Source: Egicoccus sp. AB-alg6-2
GTDB lineage: Bacteria > Actinomycetota > Nitriliruptoria > Nitriliruptorales > Nitriliruptoraceae
Assembly: GCF_041821025.1 (NCBI RefSeq)
Contig: NZ_JBGUAY010000005.1
Coordinates: 124,001 to 188,000, forward strand
Direction: 5' to 3'
DNA length: 64,000 nt
Shown: piece by piece, positions 18,332-26,466 of the stretch
How positions within the stretch are numbered: the stretch's first letter is position 1
How the letters are laid out: each line of letters opens with the position of its first letter
The notes under the pieces: generated by a model
Database searches by the model: none
The model's input: the letters and a program-made list of their open reading frames with translations, nothing else
What the model was told of the DNA's origin: nothing
Program-made: the position numbers and the translations under genes

Positions 18332-18823
18332 TCAGGGCAACAGCCCCGCGGACGTCCGGGACTCGAGATGCAACCGGTCCTTGAGCCCCCACAGGCCCCG
18401 CCGCACGGCGCGGCGGTAGTCGCCCTGCACGCGCCGGAACGAGGCGGCCGGGACCTCGGCCGTCAGCAGGTGGTGGACGACCGTGCCGCCCCCCGCGACC
18501 TCGAGCCAGAACTCGGCGCGACCGTCGACGTCGCCGCGCAGCTGGAGCGCGAACCCCTGCTCGTGCCGCCAGTCGTGCAGCCGGGCTGCGACCCGCAGCC
18601 GCCGCAGGGGCGCACCGGGGAGGTCGAGGGCCCACACCTCGTCCGCGGGATCCTGCCGGGGGGCGTCGGGCGCCCGCTCGGGCGGCATCGGACGGACGCG
18701 TAGGCCGGGCCACCATCCGGGCCAGTCGCCGACGGCGCTCAGCCGGCGATAGACGAGCGGCGCCGGCGCGCGGACGAACCCGTCGTCGTCGACGTGCAGG
18801 TCGAGCCGGCCCCGCGTCGTCAT
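18332..18823 (-). CDS. SRPBCC/START-like protein
   Basis: 163 residues with a lipid-pocket START-like appearance: VYRRLSAVGDWPGWWPGLRV near the N-terminus (the typical ligand-entry Trp cluster) and a long C-terminal helix FRRVQGDYRRAVRRGLWGLKDRL. The ATG overlaps the upstream hydrolase stop (ATGA). Position matches mycobacterial Rv2185c beside the ArsA-like gene. It could carry a hydrophobic lipid for the neighbouring acyl- and mannosyltransferases, which is inference only. Confidence 0.82.
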   Translation of the reverse strand: MTTRGRLDLHVDDDGFVRAPAPLVYRRLSAVGDWPGWWPGLRVRPMPPERAPDAPRQDPADEVWALDLPGAPLRRLRVAARLHDWRHEQGFALQLRGDVDGRAEFWLEVAGGGTVVHHLLTAEVPAASFRRVQGDYRRAVRRGLWGLKDRLHLESRTSAGLLP

Positions 18824-19605
18824 CCGACGTGTTCCGCGACGAACGCCAGCAGGGCCGAGCGCAGCTTGTCGGCGTCGTAGTCGAGCTGCGGCAGGTGGTA
18901 GGAGCGGTCGCAGACCACCGTGGTGACCTGGCCGGTCCCGACCAGCTCCTGGAGTGCCTCGGCGTTGTCCGGGGGCACGGTGTGGTCGTCGGGCGACCAG
19001 GCGACCAGCAGCGGCTGGGTCAGGTCGATCAGCTGGCCGCGGATGCGGCGGAGCTGGCTGATCAGCGACTGCGCGGCACGTGCGGAGACCATCGGGTAGG
19101 CGCCCTCGGTCACGCCCGGCCTGGCGAAGTCGTTGGACGGCAGGCCGGCGAGGTCCCGTGGGACGTACGGGACCAGGTACTGCAGGACCGGGGCGAGCTT
19201 TGCCAGCGGTTGGATCGGGTTCGACACCTGGGCGTTGATGACCGCGACGGCGGCCACGCGGTCCGGGTTGCGGCTGGCGTAGTCCAGCGACAGCGTGCCG
19301 CCCATCGAGTGGCCGACCAGCACGATCCGGGAGCAACCATTGGCGAGGTGGTCGATGGTCCGCTCGAGGGCGCCGTACCAGTCGTGGTAGCGCGTCGCGC
19401 CGAGCTCACGGACGCTGGTGCCGTGCCCGGGCAGCAACGGGACCTCGACGGCGTAGCCCTCGGCCGCGAACCACTGCCCGATCGGTCGCGTCGCGAGCGG
19501 GTTGCCCGTGAAGCCGTGGGTCACGACCACCCCGATGTCGGCGCGGACCCCGCTGCCGAGCGCTCCCCACGGTTCGGCACCTTCGATACCAACGACCGCG
19601 TCCAC
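18820..19605 (-). CDS. Alpha/beta hydrolase, carboxylesterase/monoacylglycerol-lipase type
   Basis: 261 residues with oxyanion HGFTGNPLATRP, nucleophile elbow LVGHSMGGTLSLDYA, acid Asp in VAWSPDDHTVPP and catalytic His in CDRSYHLPQLDYD. No signal peptide, so cytoplasmic. ATG start. It is upstream of and overlaps the SRPBCC gene, and follows the mannosyltransferase gene by 48 bases. The YHLPQLD C-terminus resembles Est30-like carboxylesterases. Confidence 0.9.
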   Translation of the reverse strand: MDAVVGIEGAEPWGALGSGVRADIGVVVTHGFTGNPLATRPIGQWFAAEGYAVEVPLLPGHGTSVRELGATRYHDWYGALERTIDHLANGCSRIVLVGHSMGGTLSLDYASRNPDRVAAVAVINAQVSNPIQPLAKLAPVLQYLVPYVPRDLAGLPSNDFARPGVTEGAYPMVSARAAQSLISQLRRIRGQLIDLTQPLLVAWSPDDHTVPPDNAEALQELVGTGQVTTVVCDRSYHLPQLDYDADKLRSALLAFVAEHVG

Positions 19606-19653
19606 GCGCCTCTCCTGTCGCCCGGCCCGAACCGTAGCGCGCCGGTCGCCGGA

Positions 19654-20784
19654 TCAGCCGCCCACGACGTCGTCGAGAAGTCCGCGGAAACGCGCCGCGA
19701 TCGCCGTCCACGACCAGTGCTGTTCGACCCAGGCGCGTCCGGCCCGGCCGGCCCGCCGGCGGGCGGCGGGATCGGCCAGCCAGTGGTCGAGCGCAGCGAC
19801 CAACGCGTCGCCGTCCCGGCCGTCGACGACGCTGCCCGTCACCCCGTCGACGACGGCCTCGGGAGCACCGCCGGAGCGGCCGGCCACGGCGGGGACCCCG
19901 CACGCCTGCGCCTCGAGGTAGACGATGCCGAGGCCTTCGACGTCGGTGCCGGCGAGGCGGGTCCTGCACGGCATGGCGAAGACGTCCAGCGCGGCGTAGC
20001 ACGCCGGCAGGTCGTCCCAGGCCGCACGTCCTGCCAGCACCACGCCGGCGGCGCGCCCACCGAGCGCCTCGACCCGCTGACGTAGTCGAGGCTCCAGCGG
20101 GCCCTCCCCGACGATGACCAGCCAGGCGTCGGGATGCCGTGCCCGTACGCGCGGCCACGTCGCGAGCAGCAGGTCCTGGCCCTTGCGTGGCACGAGTCGC
20201 GAGATGCACCCCACCACGGGCGCGTCGGCGGGGATGCCCCACGAAGCACGCATCGCGGTCCCGTCCACCTGCGGGGCGAAGCGCTCGACGTCGACGCCGG
20301 GCGGCACCCGGACCACGGTCGGCGCCGCGACGTGGGGCGTCAGCCGCGCCTCGGCCCAGTCGCTGATGGTGGTCAGTGCAGCGAGGTCCGCGGTCGCCCG
20401 TCGGACCAGCCGGCCGAGGCCGACTCCCGGCAGACCGGCCTCGAGACCGTGTGAGAGGGCGACGACCGGTGCGTCGAGACCGTCTCGCAAGTGGCCGGCG
20501 AGTTCGCCCAGCGGCCAGGACGCACCCAGCACCACGACGTCGGGGCGGTGCGCGCCGCCCGCCGCCAGCACCCGCCGACGCGTGGCGGGCGTCGGGAACA
20601 CCGCGCCCGGCAGGCGCAGCGTGCGATAGGGCTGACGGGCGTCGTGGGCCTCGGCCCCCGCGTCACCGGCCGGTCCCACCACCAGCGTCTGCTCCGGATG
20701 GACCCGGTCGAGCAGGTTGCCGACGAACTGCTGGATGCCTCCGGTGCGCGGCGGCAGGTCGTTGGTGACCCAGAGCACCCTCAT
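19654..20784 (-). CDS. pimB: PimB'-like GDP-mannose-dependent mannosyltransferase (GT4)
   Basis: Probably adds the second mannose in PIM2 synthesis. 376 residues, GT-B fold: MRVLWVTNDLPPRTGGIQQF, the linker VRVPPGVDVERFAP, donor-domain CISRLVPRKGQDLLL, and the E-x7-E region AGTDVEGLGIVYLEAQACG. N-terminus and length match mycobacterial PimB' (Rv2188c), and it lies in the same ArsA/SRPBCC neighbourhood. ATG overlaps the M48 protease stop (ATGA). The acceptor cannot be proven from sequence alone. Confidence 0.85.
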   Translation of the reverse strand: MRVLWVTNDLPPRTGGIQQFVGNLLDRVHPEQTLVVGPAGDAGAEAHDARQPYRTLRLPGAVFPTPATRRRVLAAGGAHRPDVVVLGASWPLGELAGHLRDGLDAPVVALSHGLEAGLPGVGLGRLVRRATADLAALTTISDWAEARLTPHVAAPTVVRVPPGVDVERFAPQVDGTAMRASWGIPADAPVVGCISRLVPRKGQDLLLATWPRVRARHPDAWLVIVGEGPLEPRLRQRVEALGGRAAGVVLAGRAAWDDLPACYAALDVFAMPCRTRLAGTDVEGLGIVYLEAQACGVPAVAGRSGGAPEAVVDGVTGSVVDGRDGDALVAALDHWLADPAARRRAGRAGRAWVEQHWSWTAIAARFRGLLDDVVGG

Positions 20785-22193
20785 GGCCGGGCACCGCCGG
20801 GCTGGCGGGGCGGGCCGTCTGCGATCGCAGGATGGTGCTGGTCCCTCTCGGCCTCCTGCAGTTCGGTGACCGAGGGCAGATCCACCCCGTGCTGACGTGC
20901 CCATCCGTCGAGGTAGTCGATGCGCTCAGCCACGGTCGGGTGCGAGCCGTACAGCAGGCGGATCCATGAAGGCGGCTCGGGGGCCGAGAGGTCACGGACG
21001 GTGAACACGCGGGTCGTCGCGAGCAGGTGGGCTGGATCCCGGGTGAGCTCGACGGCGCGCGCATCGGCGGCCGCCTCCGCGCGCCGCGACACGAGGTTGC
21101 CGATCGGCGTGCCGACCAGCTCCAGCACGGCCGCGGCCGCGAGGATGACGGCGACCATGCGGGGATCCGCCGGACCGCGGGCGCCCATGGCGGCCTGCGC
21201 GCTGCGGCTCGCCGTCACCAGGTGCACCACCAGCAGGCCGGCCAACAGGGCGGCGGCCGACAGGGCGACGCCGCGCGGCAGGTCCGCATGCTCGTGATGG
21301 GCCAGTTCGTGGGCGACGACCGCGGCGATCTGCTCCCGCGGCAACTCCAGCAGGTTGTCGTAGATCACGATGCGTTCGGTGGGGCCGAGGCCGGTGACGA
21401 GGGCGTTCACGCGGGTGCTGCGCAGGCTCGCCTGGCCGATGCGGACGTCGAGGTCGGACGCGCCGGCCCGCGCCAGCACCTCTTCCACCGCCTCGCGGTC
21501 CGGACCATCGGCCAGCGGTGTCGTCGGGAGGAACAGCGGCTGCACCACCAGCGGATGCAGGAGCACGAAGGCGGCCACCAGCACGGTCCCGCCGACCGTC
21601 GCGCGGTAGGGCCACGACGACGGCCAGCGCCGCATGGCGGCCAGGAGCGCCGCGACGAGCACCGACACGAGCAACCAGTGCCCGGCCGACCGGAGGAACC
21701 AGTCACTGAACCAGCCGCCGACCGACCGGGTGCGGAAGCCCCAGCGGCCGTCGTGGACGATTCCGACGTAGACCGCGAGGGGCAGCACGGCCAGGGACGA
21801 CAGGACGCTCAGACGTAGCGCCACGAGACCGCCGCGCAGTGCGCCACCTCCCCCGCCGGCCCAGACCGCGATCCTGCGCCGCCCCCACCGGGTCACGACG
21901 AAGACCAGTGGCACCGCGACGCTCGCGGCCGTGGCCAGGGCAGCCACCACATACCGCGGCGTCCGGTAGGCCCGAACCGTGTCGAGCACCGAGGCGGAGA
22001 ACGCCGACAGCTCGCCGCCGGAGGCCGGGACACGCGGCGCCAGCGGACGCCAGATCGAGACCGCCAGGCCGGTCACGGCCAGGAGGAGCGCCAGCAGCAG
22101 CCAGCCGACGACCCGTTCTCGCCGGGCACCCAGACGCGGATACCGACGGCTCACGGCACGTCCGACCGGTGGCGCACCGTCATCCGAGCGCAT
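20781..22193 (-). CDS. M48 family membrane metalloprotease (Ste24/CaaX type)
   Basis: 470 residues with about seven membrane helices. Zinc motif HELAHHEH (HExxH) and the third ligand region RRAEAAADARAVELT match the M48A architecture, as does GLGPTERIVIYDNLL just before the active site. Likely a quality-control protease acting on membrane proteins. It starts at ATG 22193, 14 bases inside the NYN gene; GTG 22154 is an alternative. Its stop overlaps the mannosyltransferase start. Confidence 0.92.
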   Translation of the reverse strand: MRSDDGAPPVGRAVSRRYPRLGARRERVVGWLLLALLLAVTGLAVSIWRPLAPRVPASGGELSAFSASVLDTVRAYRTPRYVVAALATAASVAVPLVFVVTRWGRRRIAVWAGGGGGALRGGLVALRLSVLSSLAVLPLAVYVGIVHDGRWGFRTRSVGGWFSDWFLRSAGHWLLVSVLVAALLAAMRRWPSSWPYRATVGGTVLVAAFVLLHPLVVQPLFLPTTPLADGPDREAVEEVLARAGASDLDVRIGQASLRSTRVNALVTGLGPTERIVIYDNLLELPREQIAAVVAHELAHHEHADLPRGVALSAAALLAGLLVVHLVTASRSAQAAMGARGPADPRMVAVILAAAAVLELVGTPIGNLVSRRAEAAADARAVELTRDPAHLLATTRVFTVRDLSAPEPPSWIRLLYGSHPTVAERIDYLDGWARQHGVDLPSVTELQEAERDQHHPAIADGPPRQPGGARP

Positions 22194-23409
22194 CCAGGAA
22201 CGCGGCGGTACCGACCACGTCGGCGCCGGAGACGCGCACCCGTGCCTGCAGCTCGCGGTCGTCGGTCACCACGAGGACCGGCTCGTCCGTGGCCTCGACG
22301 GCGAGCACCAACTCGTCGTCTGCGGTGATCCCCTCGGGGGTGAAACGCACCTCGACCTCGCGGCTGGCGATGATCGGTCTGGCGACACTCGCCCGCTGGC
22401 CGTCGAACACGACGACCGGTCGGATGCGGCGCTGCATGGCCGCCGTCGCCAACAGCTGCACCAACCAGGCGCGCTGCGTCTCGAGATCGAGGTGGTCGCG
22501 GTGCTGACGGGTCAGGTTGTAGCCGTCGACGAGAACCACCCGTCCGGTGTGCAGCAGCAGTCGGGCCGCCTCGGTCGAGCCGCGGGCGACGCCTTCGGGC
22601 AGGCTGCTGGGGCGACCTGGCACGACCCGCGGCGTCCGGCTGCTGCGCCGCTCGCGTCGCTTGCGCTGGGTCTCGGCGGCCTCGGCTTCGAGGGCACGAC
22701 GGCGCTCCAGGTGGCGTCGCTGCTCGATGCGTCGTTCCTCGTCGGCGCGACGCAGTTCGGCCAACTCCTCGCGCAACCGCGCCTGTGCGGCCTCGCCTCG
22801 CCGCCGCTCGCGTGCGACCGCGCGTTCGCGGTCGTACTCCAGTTCCTCGACGCGCTGCCGGAGCTCGACGTTCTCCGCCTGCGTCGTCTGGACCCTCGCC
22901 TCGGCGCTGGCCGCGGCCTCCTCGGCCTGCTTCGCACGCGACTCGGCGCCGTCGAGGCGACGACGGAGGGCGTCGCGTTCCTGGCGTGCGTCGCGCAGCC
23001 GCTCCCTCGTCCGGGCGAGTTCCCGCTCCGTCGGCGCGGTCGGCGCCGGCGCCGCCGAGGCTGCCGGGTCCACCGTAGGCGGTGCCGTGAGCGGCTCGGC
23101 GCGGATGGTCTCCGCCCACGACCTCGCGACGTCGTCGGCGATCAACCGCCGGTACAGCGCCTCCCAGGCCGGGCCGCCGGCGCCCAACAGCGAACAGACC
23201 TCCTTGCGGACACGGCCGCCGGCCAGTCGCCCCGTCGGCGCCGCGCGCAGGCGTCGGATGGCGGGTGTCGCGAGGGCGTCGTCGACGTCGTTGAGCGCGG
23301 CCCGGATGGTCGGGAGCAGGTCACCCCACGCGTCCGCCGGAAGCGCCAGCAGCGCGGCCGCCGGCGGCGGCGGCGGGACCTGGTCGGGCGCGGGGGACGT
23401 GGACGGCAC
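22180..23409 (-). CDS. YacP-like NYN-domain ribonuclease with long coiled coil
   Basis: 409 residues. The N-terminal ~110 residues are helical (ALLALPADAWGDLLPTIRAAL). Residues ~130-250 form a highly charged coiled coil with many ELARTRERLRDARQ-type heptads. The C-terminal 150 residues are a NYN/PIN-like nuclease: VVLVDGYNLT, VFDG, ADDELVLAV and VVTDDRELQARV supply the acidic metal site. GTG start overlaps the preceding TAG by one base. Bacterial YacP/Rae1 relatives cut RNA on ribosomes; a similar role here is inferred. Confidence 0.88.
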   Translation of the reverse strand: MPSTSPAPDQVPPPPPAAALLALPADAWGDLLPTIRAALNDVDDALATPAIRRLRAAPTGRLAGGRVRKEVCSLLGAGGPAWEALYRRLIADDVARSWAETIRAEPLTAPPTVDPAASAAPAPTAPTERELARTRERLRDARQERDALRRRLDGAESRAKQAEEAAASAEARVQTTQAENVELRQRVEELEYDRERAVARERRRGEAAQARLREELAELRRADEERRIEQRRHLERRRALEAEAAETQRKRRERRSSRTPRVVPGRPSSLPEGVARGSTEAARLLLHTGRVVLVDGYNLTRQHRDHLDLETQRAWLVQLLATAAMQRRIRPVVVFDGQRASVARPIIASREVEVRFTPEGITADDELVLAVEATDEPVLVVTDDRELQARVRVSGADVVGTAAFLDALG

Positions 23410-23654
23410 TAGGCACCGGCCGGCGACGACTCCACCTGCACGGCATCGGTTCGTCCACACCATCGGCAGGTGACCGATTCGACCGTCTGCTCGAGGACCT
23501 CCTCGTCCTCGACGTGTCCCGCACCGCCCAGGTCGAAGTGGTGGTAGCGGCGGGTACGGGTGGTCGCGACCACGTCGAACCGGGTCACGTTGCCGCAGCC
23601 GTCGCAACGGAAGCGGGCACCGGGCGCCAGGCCCCGGGCGAGTTGCTCGGACAC
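23409..23654 (-). CDS. Small zinc-ribbon protein
   Basis: 81 residues with two CxxC knuckles (FRCDGCGNVTRF and VTCRWCGRTDAV) separated by about 45 residues, a layout typical of a rubredoxin-like zinc ribbon. GTG start with GAGGAG about five bases upstream. It overlaps the NYN nuclease gene by one base, so joint translation and perhaps partnership in RNA handling are plausible. No named family recognised. Confidence 0.75.
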   Translation of the reverse strand: MSEQLARGLAPGARFRCDGCGNVTRFDVVATTRTRRYHHFDLGGAGHVEDEEVLEQTVESVTCRWCGRTDAVQVESSPAGA

Positions 23655-23666
23655 GGTCGCTCCTCG

Positions 23667-24266
23667 TCAGTCGCGGCGACGCGGTTCGCGGGCCCGGCCG
23701 GTGGCCAGCCACACGGGCGCGTCCGGGAGGGGGGTCGGCCGGTCGGGAGGTTGCAGTGCACCGGCGTCGGGCGTGAACCACGGGCCGCCGTCCATCGCGG
23801 GGAACTCGGGGAAGCCGACCTCGATGACCGCGCCGGCGTCGCTGAGGGCCGCGACCGCGCCGTGACAGGCCGTGCGCAGCTGCTCGACGTCGACGCCGCG
23901 GTGGACGTCGGGGTACCCGCTCAGCCGCTGCGCCGCACGCGTGAACAGTGCCATGGCGCCGTCGAGGTTGTCGCGCTGGAGGTGGACCCCGGCGACGGCC
24001 ACCTGGATGACTCCCTGCCAGAAGTCGCGGTCGACGTCGGGCGCCGCATGCCACACGTGCTCGAGGCACTCGTGGGCCTCGAAGAAGCGCTCGTCGTTCC
24101 ACAGGGCGACGCCGAGCAACAGCGCCTCCTCGACCGAGCCGGGTTCGTGGTCCTCGGCGAGCGGCACGTCGTCGGTGCCGTACGGCAACGGCCGTCCGGT
24201 GCGGTCACGGGGACGCGCCTGCTCCGGGCGGCCGTCCTCGCGGCGGTCGCGCGCGTCCTGGCTCAC
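23667..24266 (-). CDS. DUF309 domain protein
   Basis: 199 residues. The DUF309 signature LWNDERFFEAHECLEHVWHAAP sits near residue 55, followed by FWQGVIQVAVAGVHLQRDN, the metal-like His/Glu pattern of the all-helical family. Biochemical role unknown. The N-terminal 40 residues are charged and disordered, and the last 50 are Pro-rich. GTG start at 24266, weak ribosome site. Twelve bases separate it from the zinc-ribbon gene, so it heads that operon. It is divergent from mutM with 111 bases between. Confidence 0.85.
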   Translation of the reverse strand: MSQDARDRREDGRPEQARPRDRTGRPLPYGTDDVPLAEDHEPGSVEEALLLGVALWNDERFFEAHECLEHVWHAAPDVDRDFWQGVIQVAVAGVHLQRDNLDGAMALFTRAAQRLSGYPDVHRGVDVEQLRTACHGAVAALSDAGAVIEVGFPEFPAMDGGPWFTPDAGALQPPDRPTPLPDAPVWLATGRAREPRRRD

Positions 24267-24377
24267 GGGTCGATTCCGTCCATCGAGGTCCCCTCGAGCG
24301 TAACCGCGGGCCACCGCCGTCCGACACCACGGCGCTACCTTTCGGTCCACACCCTTCTCCCACCGGACCGCGCCGTC

Positions 24378-25211
24378 ATGCCCGAGTTGCCCGAGGTCGA
24401 ATCGGTGCGGAGGCAGCTGGCGCCCGAGCTGACCGGCCGGGTGGTGCGCGAGGTGTGGTGGGACGCCCATCCGCACGCGCGGCTGTCCGACCTCGAACTC
24501 CTGGCGGGACGGCGCATCCTGGCGGTGCAGCGGCGCGGCAAGTTCCTGCTGTGTCCGCTCGACCGCGACATCGACGGCGACGACCTGGAGCTGGTCCTGC
24601 ACCTGGGGATGACCGGTTCGTTCCGATTCGTGCCGGCCGAGCACGGCATGGCCGACGTCACGCACGTACGACTGCGTGCGGTGCTCGACGACGGCCGGGC
24701 CCTGCTGTTCCGCGATCCCCGCCGATTCGGACGCGCCTCGGTGGTGCCGGCCGGCGACTACGACCGCGCCATCCCGACCCTGGCGTCGCTGGGCCCCGAA
24801 CCGCTCTCCGACGCGTTCGACCCGGACGCGTTCGCGGCCGCGCTGGCACGCACACGCGGGCCGGTGAAGGCACGGCTGCTGGACCAGCGTCTGGTGGCGG
24901 GAGTCGGCAACATCTATGCCGACGAGGCCCTGTGGCTGGCGCGCATCCATCCCACGAGCCGGCGCGTCGGACGCGCCCGTGCTCACGCGCTGCACGCCGC
25001 GATCCGGGCCGTGCTGGCGGCCGCCATCGAACGCGAGGGCACGACCTTCCGCGACTACCAGATGGTGAACGGCGAGTCCGGCCGCAACGCCGACTACCTG
25101 CAGGCGTACGGGCAGGGGGACCTGCCCTGTTCCCGGTGCGGCACCACGCTGGTGAGATCGGTCGTCGCGCAGCGCGGCACGACCCACTGCCCCTCGTGTC
25201 AACGCCGCTGA
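24378..25211 (+). CDS. mutM: Formamidopyrimidine-DNA glycosylase (Fpg/MutM)
   Basis: Removes 8-oxoguanine and FaPy lesions and cleaves the AP site. 277 residues starting MPELPEVESV, so P2 is the Schiff-base nucleophile and E3 the general acid. Other marks: RRGKFLLC, the H2TH motif GVGNIYADEALW, and a C-terminal zinc finger with four Cys (CSRC and CPSC). No frameshift. It converges on the TetR gene. Confidence 0.96.
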   Translation: MPELPEVESVRRQLAPELTGRVVREVWWDAHPHARLSDLELLAGRRILAVQRRGKFLLCPLDRDIDGDDLELVLHLGMTGSFRFVPAEHGMADVTHVRLRAVLDDGRALLFRDPRRFGRASVVPAGDYDRAIPTLASLGPEPLSDAFDPDAFAAALARTRGPVKARLLDQRLVAGVGNIYADEALWLARIHPTSRRVGRARAHALHAAIRAVLAAAIEREGTTFRDYQMVNGESGRNADYLQAYGQGDLPCSRCGTTLVRSVVAQRGTTHCPSCQRR

Positions 25212-25233
25212 CCTCGGCGACCGGGACGGCCGG

Positions 25234-25863
25234 TCAGGTGCGCGAGTCGGCCCGGAACCCTCCGGCGACGAGCGCCCTGGCGAACGCACGGGCTTCGTCC
25301 TCGTCGTCGACGCGGACGTACAGCGGCGGGATGCTGAAGTACGACAGCATCAACCGCATGATCACCTCGGCGGCCGCCGGGGGGTCGACCGGCCGGAGTT
25401 CGCCGTCGGCCACGCCGTCGGCCAGCAGGCCGGTGAACAACTCGAGTCCGCGACGGACCAAAGGTCCGCCGTTGGCGGTGATGCGTGGCAGCAGGATGCC
25501 CGGCTCCTCGTCGCGGCCCCGGGTCATCACCGGGTGGGTGACGAAGAAGGTCACGCCCGCGACGAAGGCCGCCTCGATCCTTCCGGCCGCGTCGTCGCGT
25601 TCGGCGACCGCCGACCGCAGGCGCCGGTCGAGTCGGTCGGCCTCGCGCTCGAGCAGCGCGTCGAGGAGCGCGTCCTTGTTGGCGAAGTGCCGGTAGAGGG
25701 TCGCCTTGCCGGCCCGGGCCTCGCGGGCGACGTCCTCCATCGTGGTCCGGCGGATGCCGGTCGCCACGAAGCGGCGGGCGGCAGCGGCGAGCAGGTCCTC
25801 CCGCCGATCACGGCGGCGTCCGGCCTCGGCGTCGATGTCGGACGCGGCGCCGTCGCGGCCCAT
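25234..25863 (-). CDS. TetR-family transcriptional regulator
   Basis: 209 residues with an N-terminal helix-turn-helix (LLAAAARRFVATGIRRTTMEDVAREARAGKATLYRHF, split across positions ~22-57) and a mostly helical ligand domain. ATG 25863 used; a GTG five codons upstream is also possible. Target unknown: the divergent neighbour is the WhiB gene, and mutM lies convergent downstream, so autoregulation or control of whiB are the nearest guesses. Confidence 0.9.
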   Translation of the reverse strand: MGRDGAASDIDAEAGRRRDRREDLLAAAARRFVATGIRRTTMEDVAREARAGKATLYRHFANKDALLDALLEREADRLDRRLRSAVAERDDAAGRIEAAFVAGVTFFVTHPVMTRGRDEEPGILLPRITANGGPLVRRGLELFTGLLADGVADGELRPVDPPAAAEVIMRLMLSYFSIPPLYVRVDDEDEARAFARALVAGGFRADSRT

Positions 25864-26083
25864 CTCGGTACTGCGCACGCGTCCACACCTCGTACGGAAC
25901 GTCGGCTGTCCGACCCCGTCCGGACGACGGTGCCGGTTCCGGGCCCCCGACGACCACGCTGCACACCACCCGGAAACGGCAACCGTAGCGGCCCGCGCCG
26001 CAGCGACGTCCGACCCATGATCGCCGCCCGCCCGGGTCGCCGTGCCCGCCCCCACCCGTCCGACGACCATCTCGGAGTTCCCC

Positions 26084-26341
26084 GTGTCCTCACCTCTTCC
26101 CCTGGTCATCCCCGGCTCCTGGCACGAAGACGCCAACTGCAAGGATGTCGAGGTCGACGTCTTCTTCTCCCTCGACGAGGACGACCAGCGCGAGGCACTG
26201 GCGCGGTGCAACGCCTGCCCGGTACGGGCCCAGTGCCTCGAGTATGCGGTCGTCAACCGCGAGCAGTACGGCATCTGGGGTGGGACCCGTGAGCAGGAGC
26301 GACGCCGGCTGATGCGCGACCGTCGCCGCTACGCCGCCTGA
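26084..26341 (+). CDS. WhiB-like iron-sulfur transcription factor
   Basis: Actinobacteria-specific 4Fe-4S regulator that partners with sigma factor region 4. ~85 residues with all four cluster Cys (NCKD, then CNACPVRAQC) and the turn YGIWGGTREQERRRL before a basic tail RDRRRYAA. GTG 26084 chosen because GGAG lies six bases upstream; a GTG at 26042 adds 14 residues without a ribosome site. The 220-base gap to the divergent TetR gene likely holds both promoters. Subfamily not assigned. Confidence 0.93.
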   Translation: MSSPLPLVIPGSWHEDANCKDVEVDVFFSLDEDDQREALARCNACPVRAQCLEYAVVNREQYGIWGGTREQERRRLMRDRRRYAA

Positions 26342-26398
26342 TCCGTTCCTGGTTCGCGCGCCCCCGCGCGGGCTGATCTCCACGTCACAGCCACCTGG

Positions 26399-26414
26399 TA
26401 GAACATGCGTTCGA
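26399..26414. promoter_or_regulatory. LexA/SOS box upstream of DEDD/GIY-YIG nuclease
   Basis: TAGAACATGCGTTCGA matches TCGAAC-N4-GTTCGA at 11 of 12 fixed positions (second base differs). It is 52 bases upstream of the chosen nuclease start and lies between the whiB stop and that gene. Confidence 0.8.
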
Positions 26415-26466
26415 GGAACGTGTGTTTGACATCCACCGCACGGTGGACCGACCAGGAGGCGCGCCC

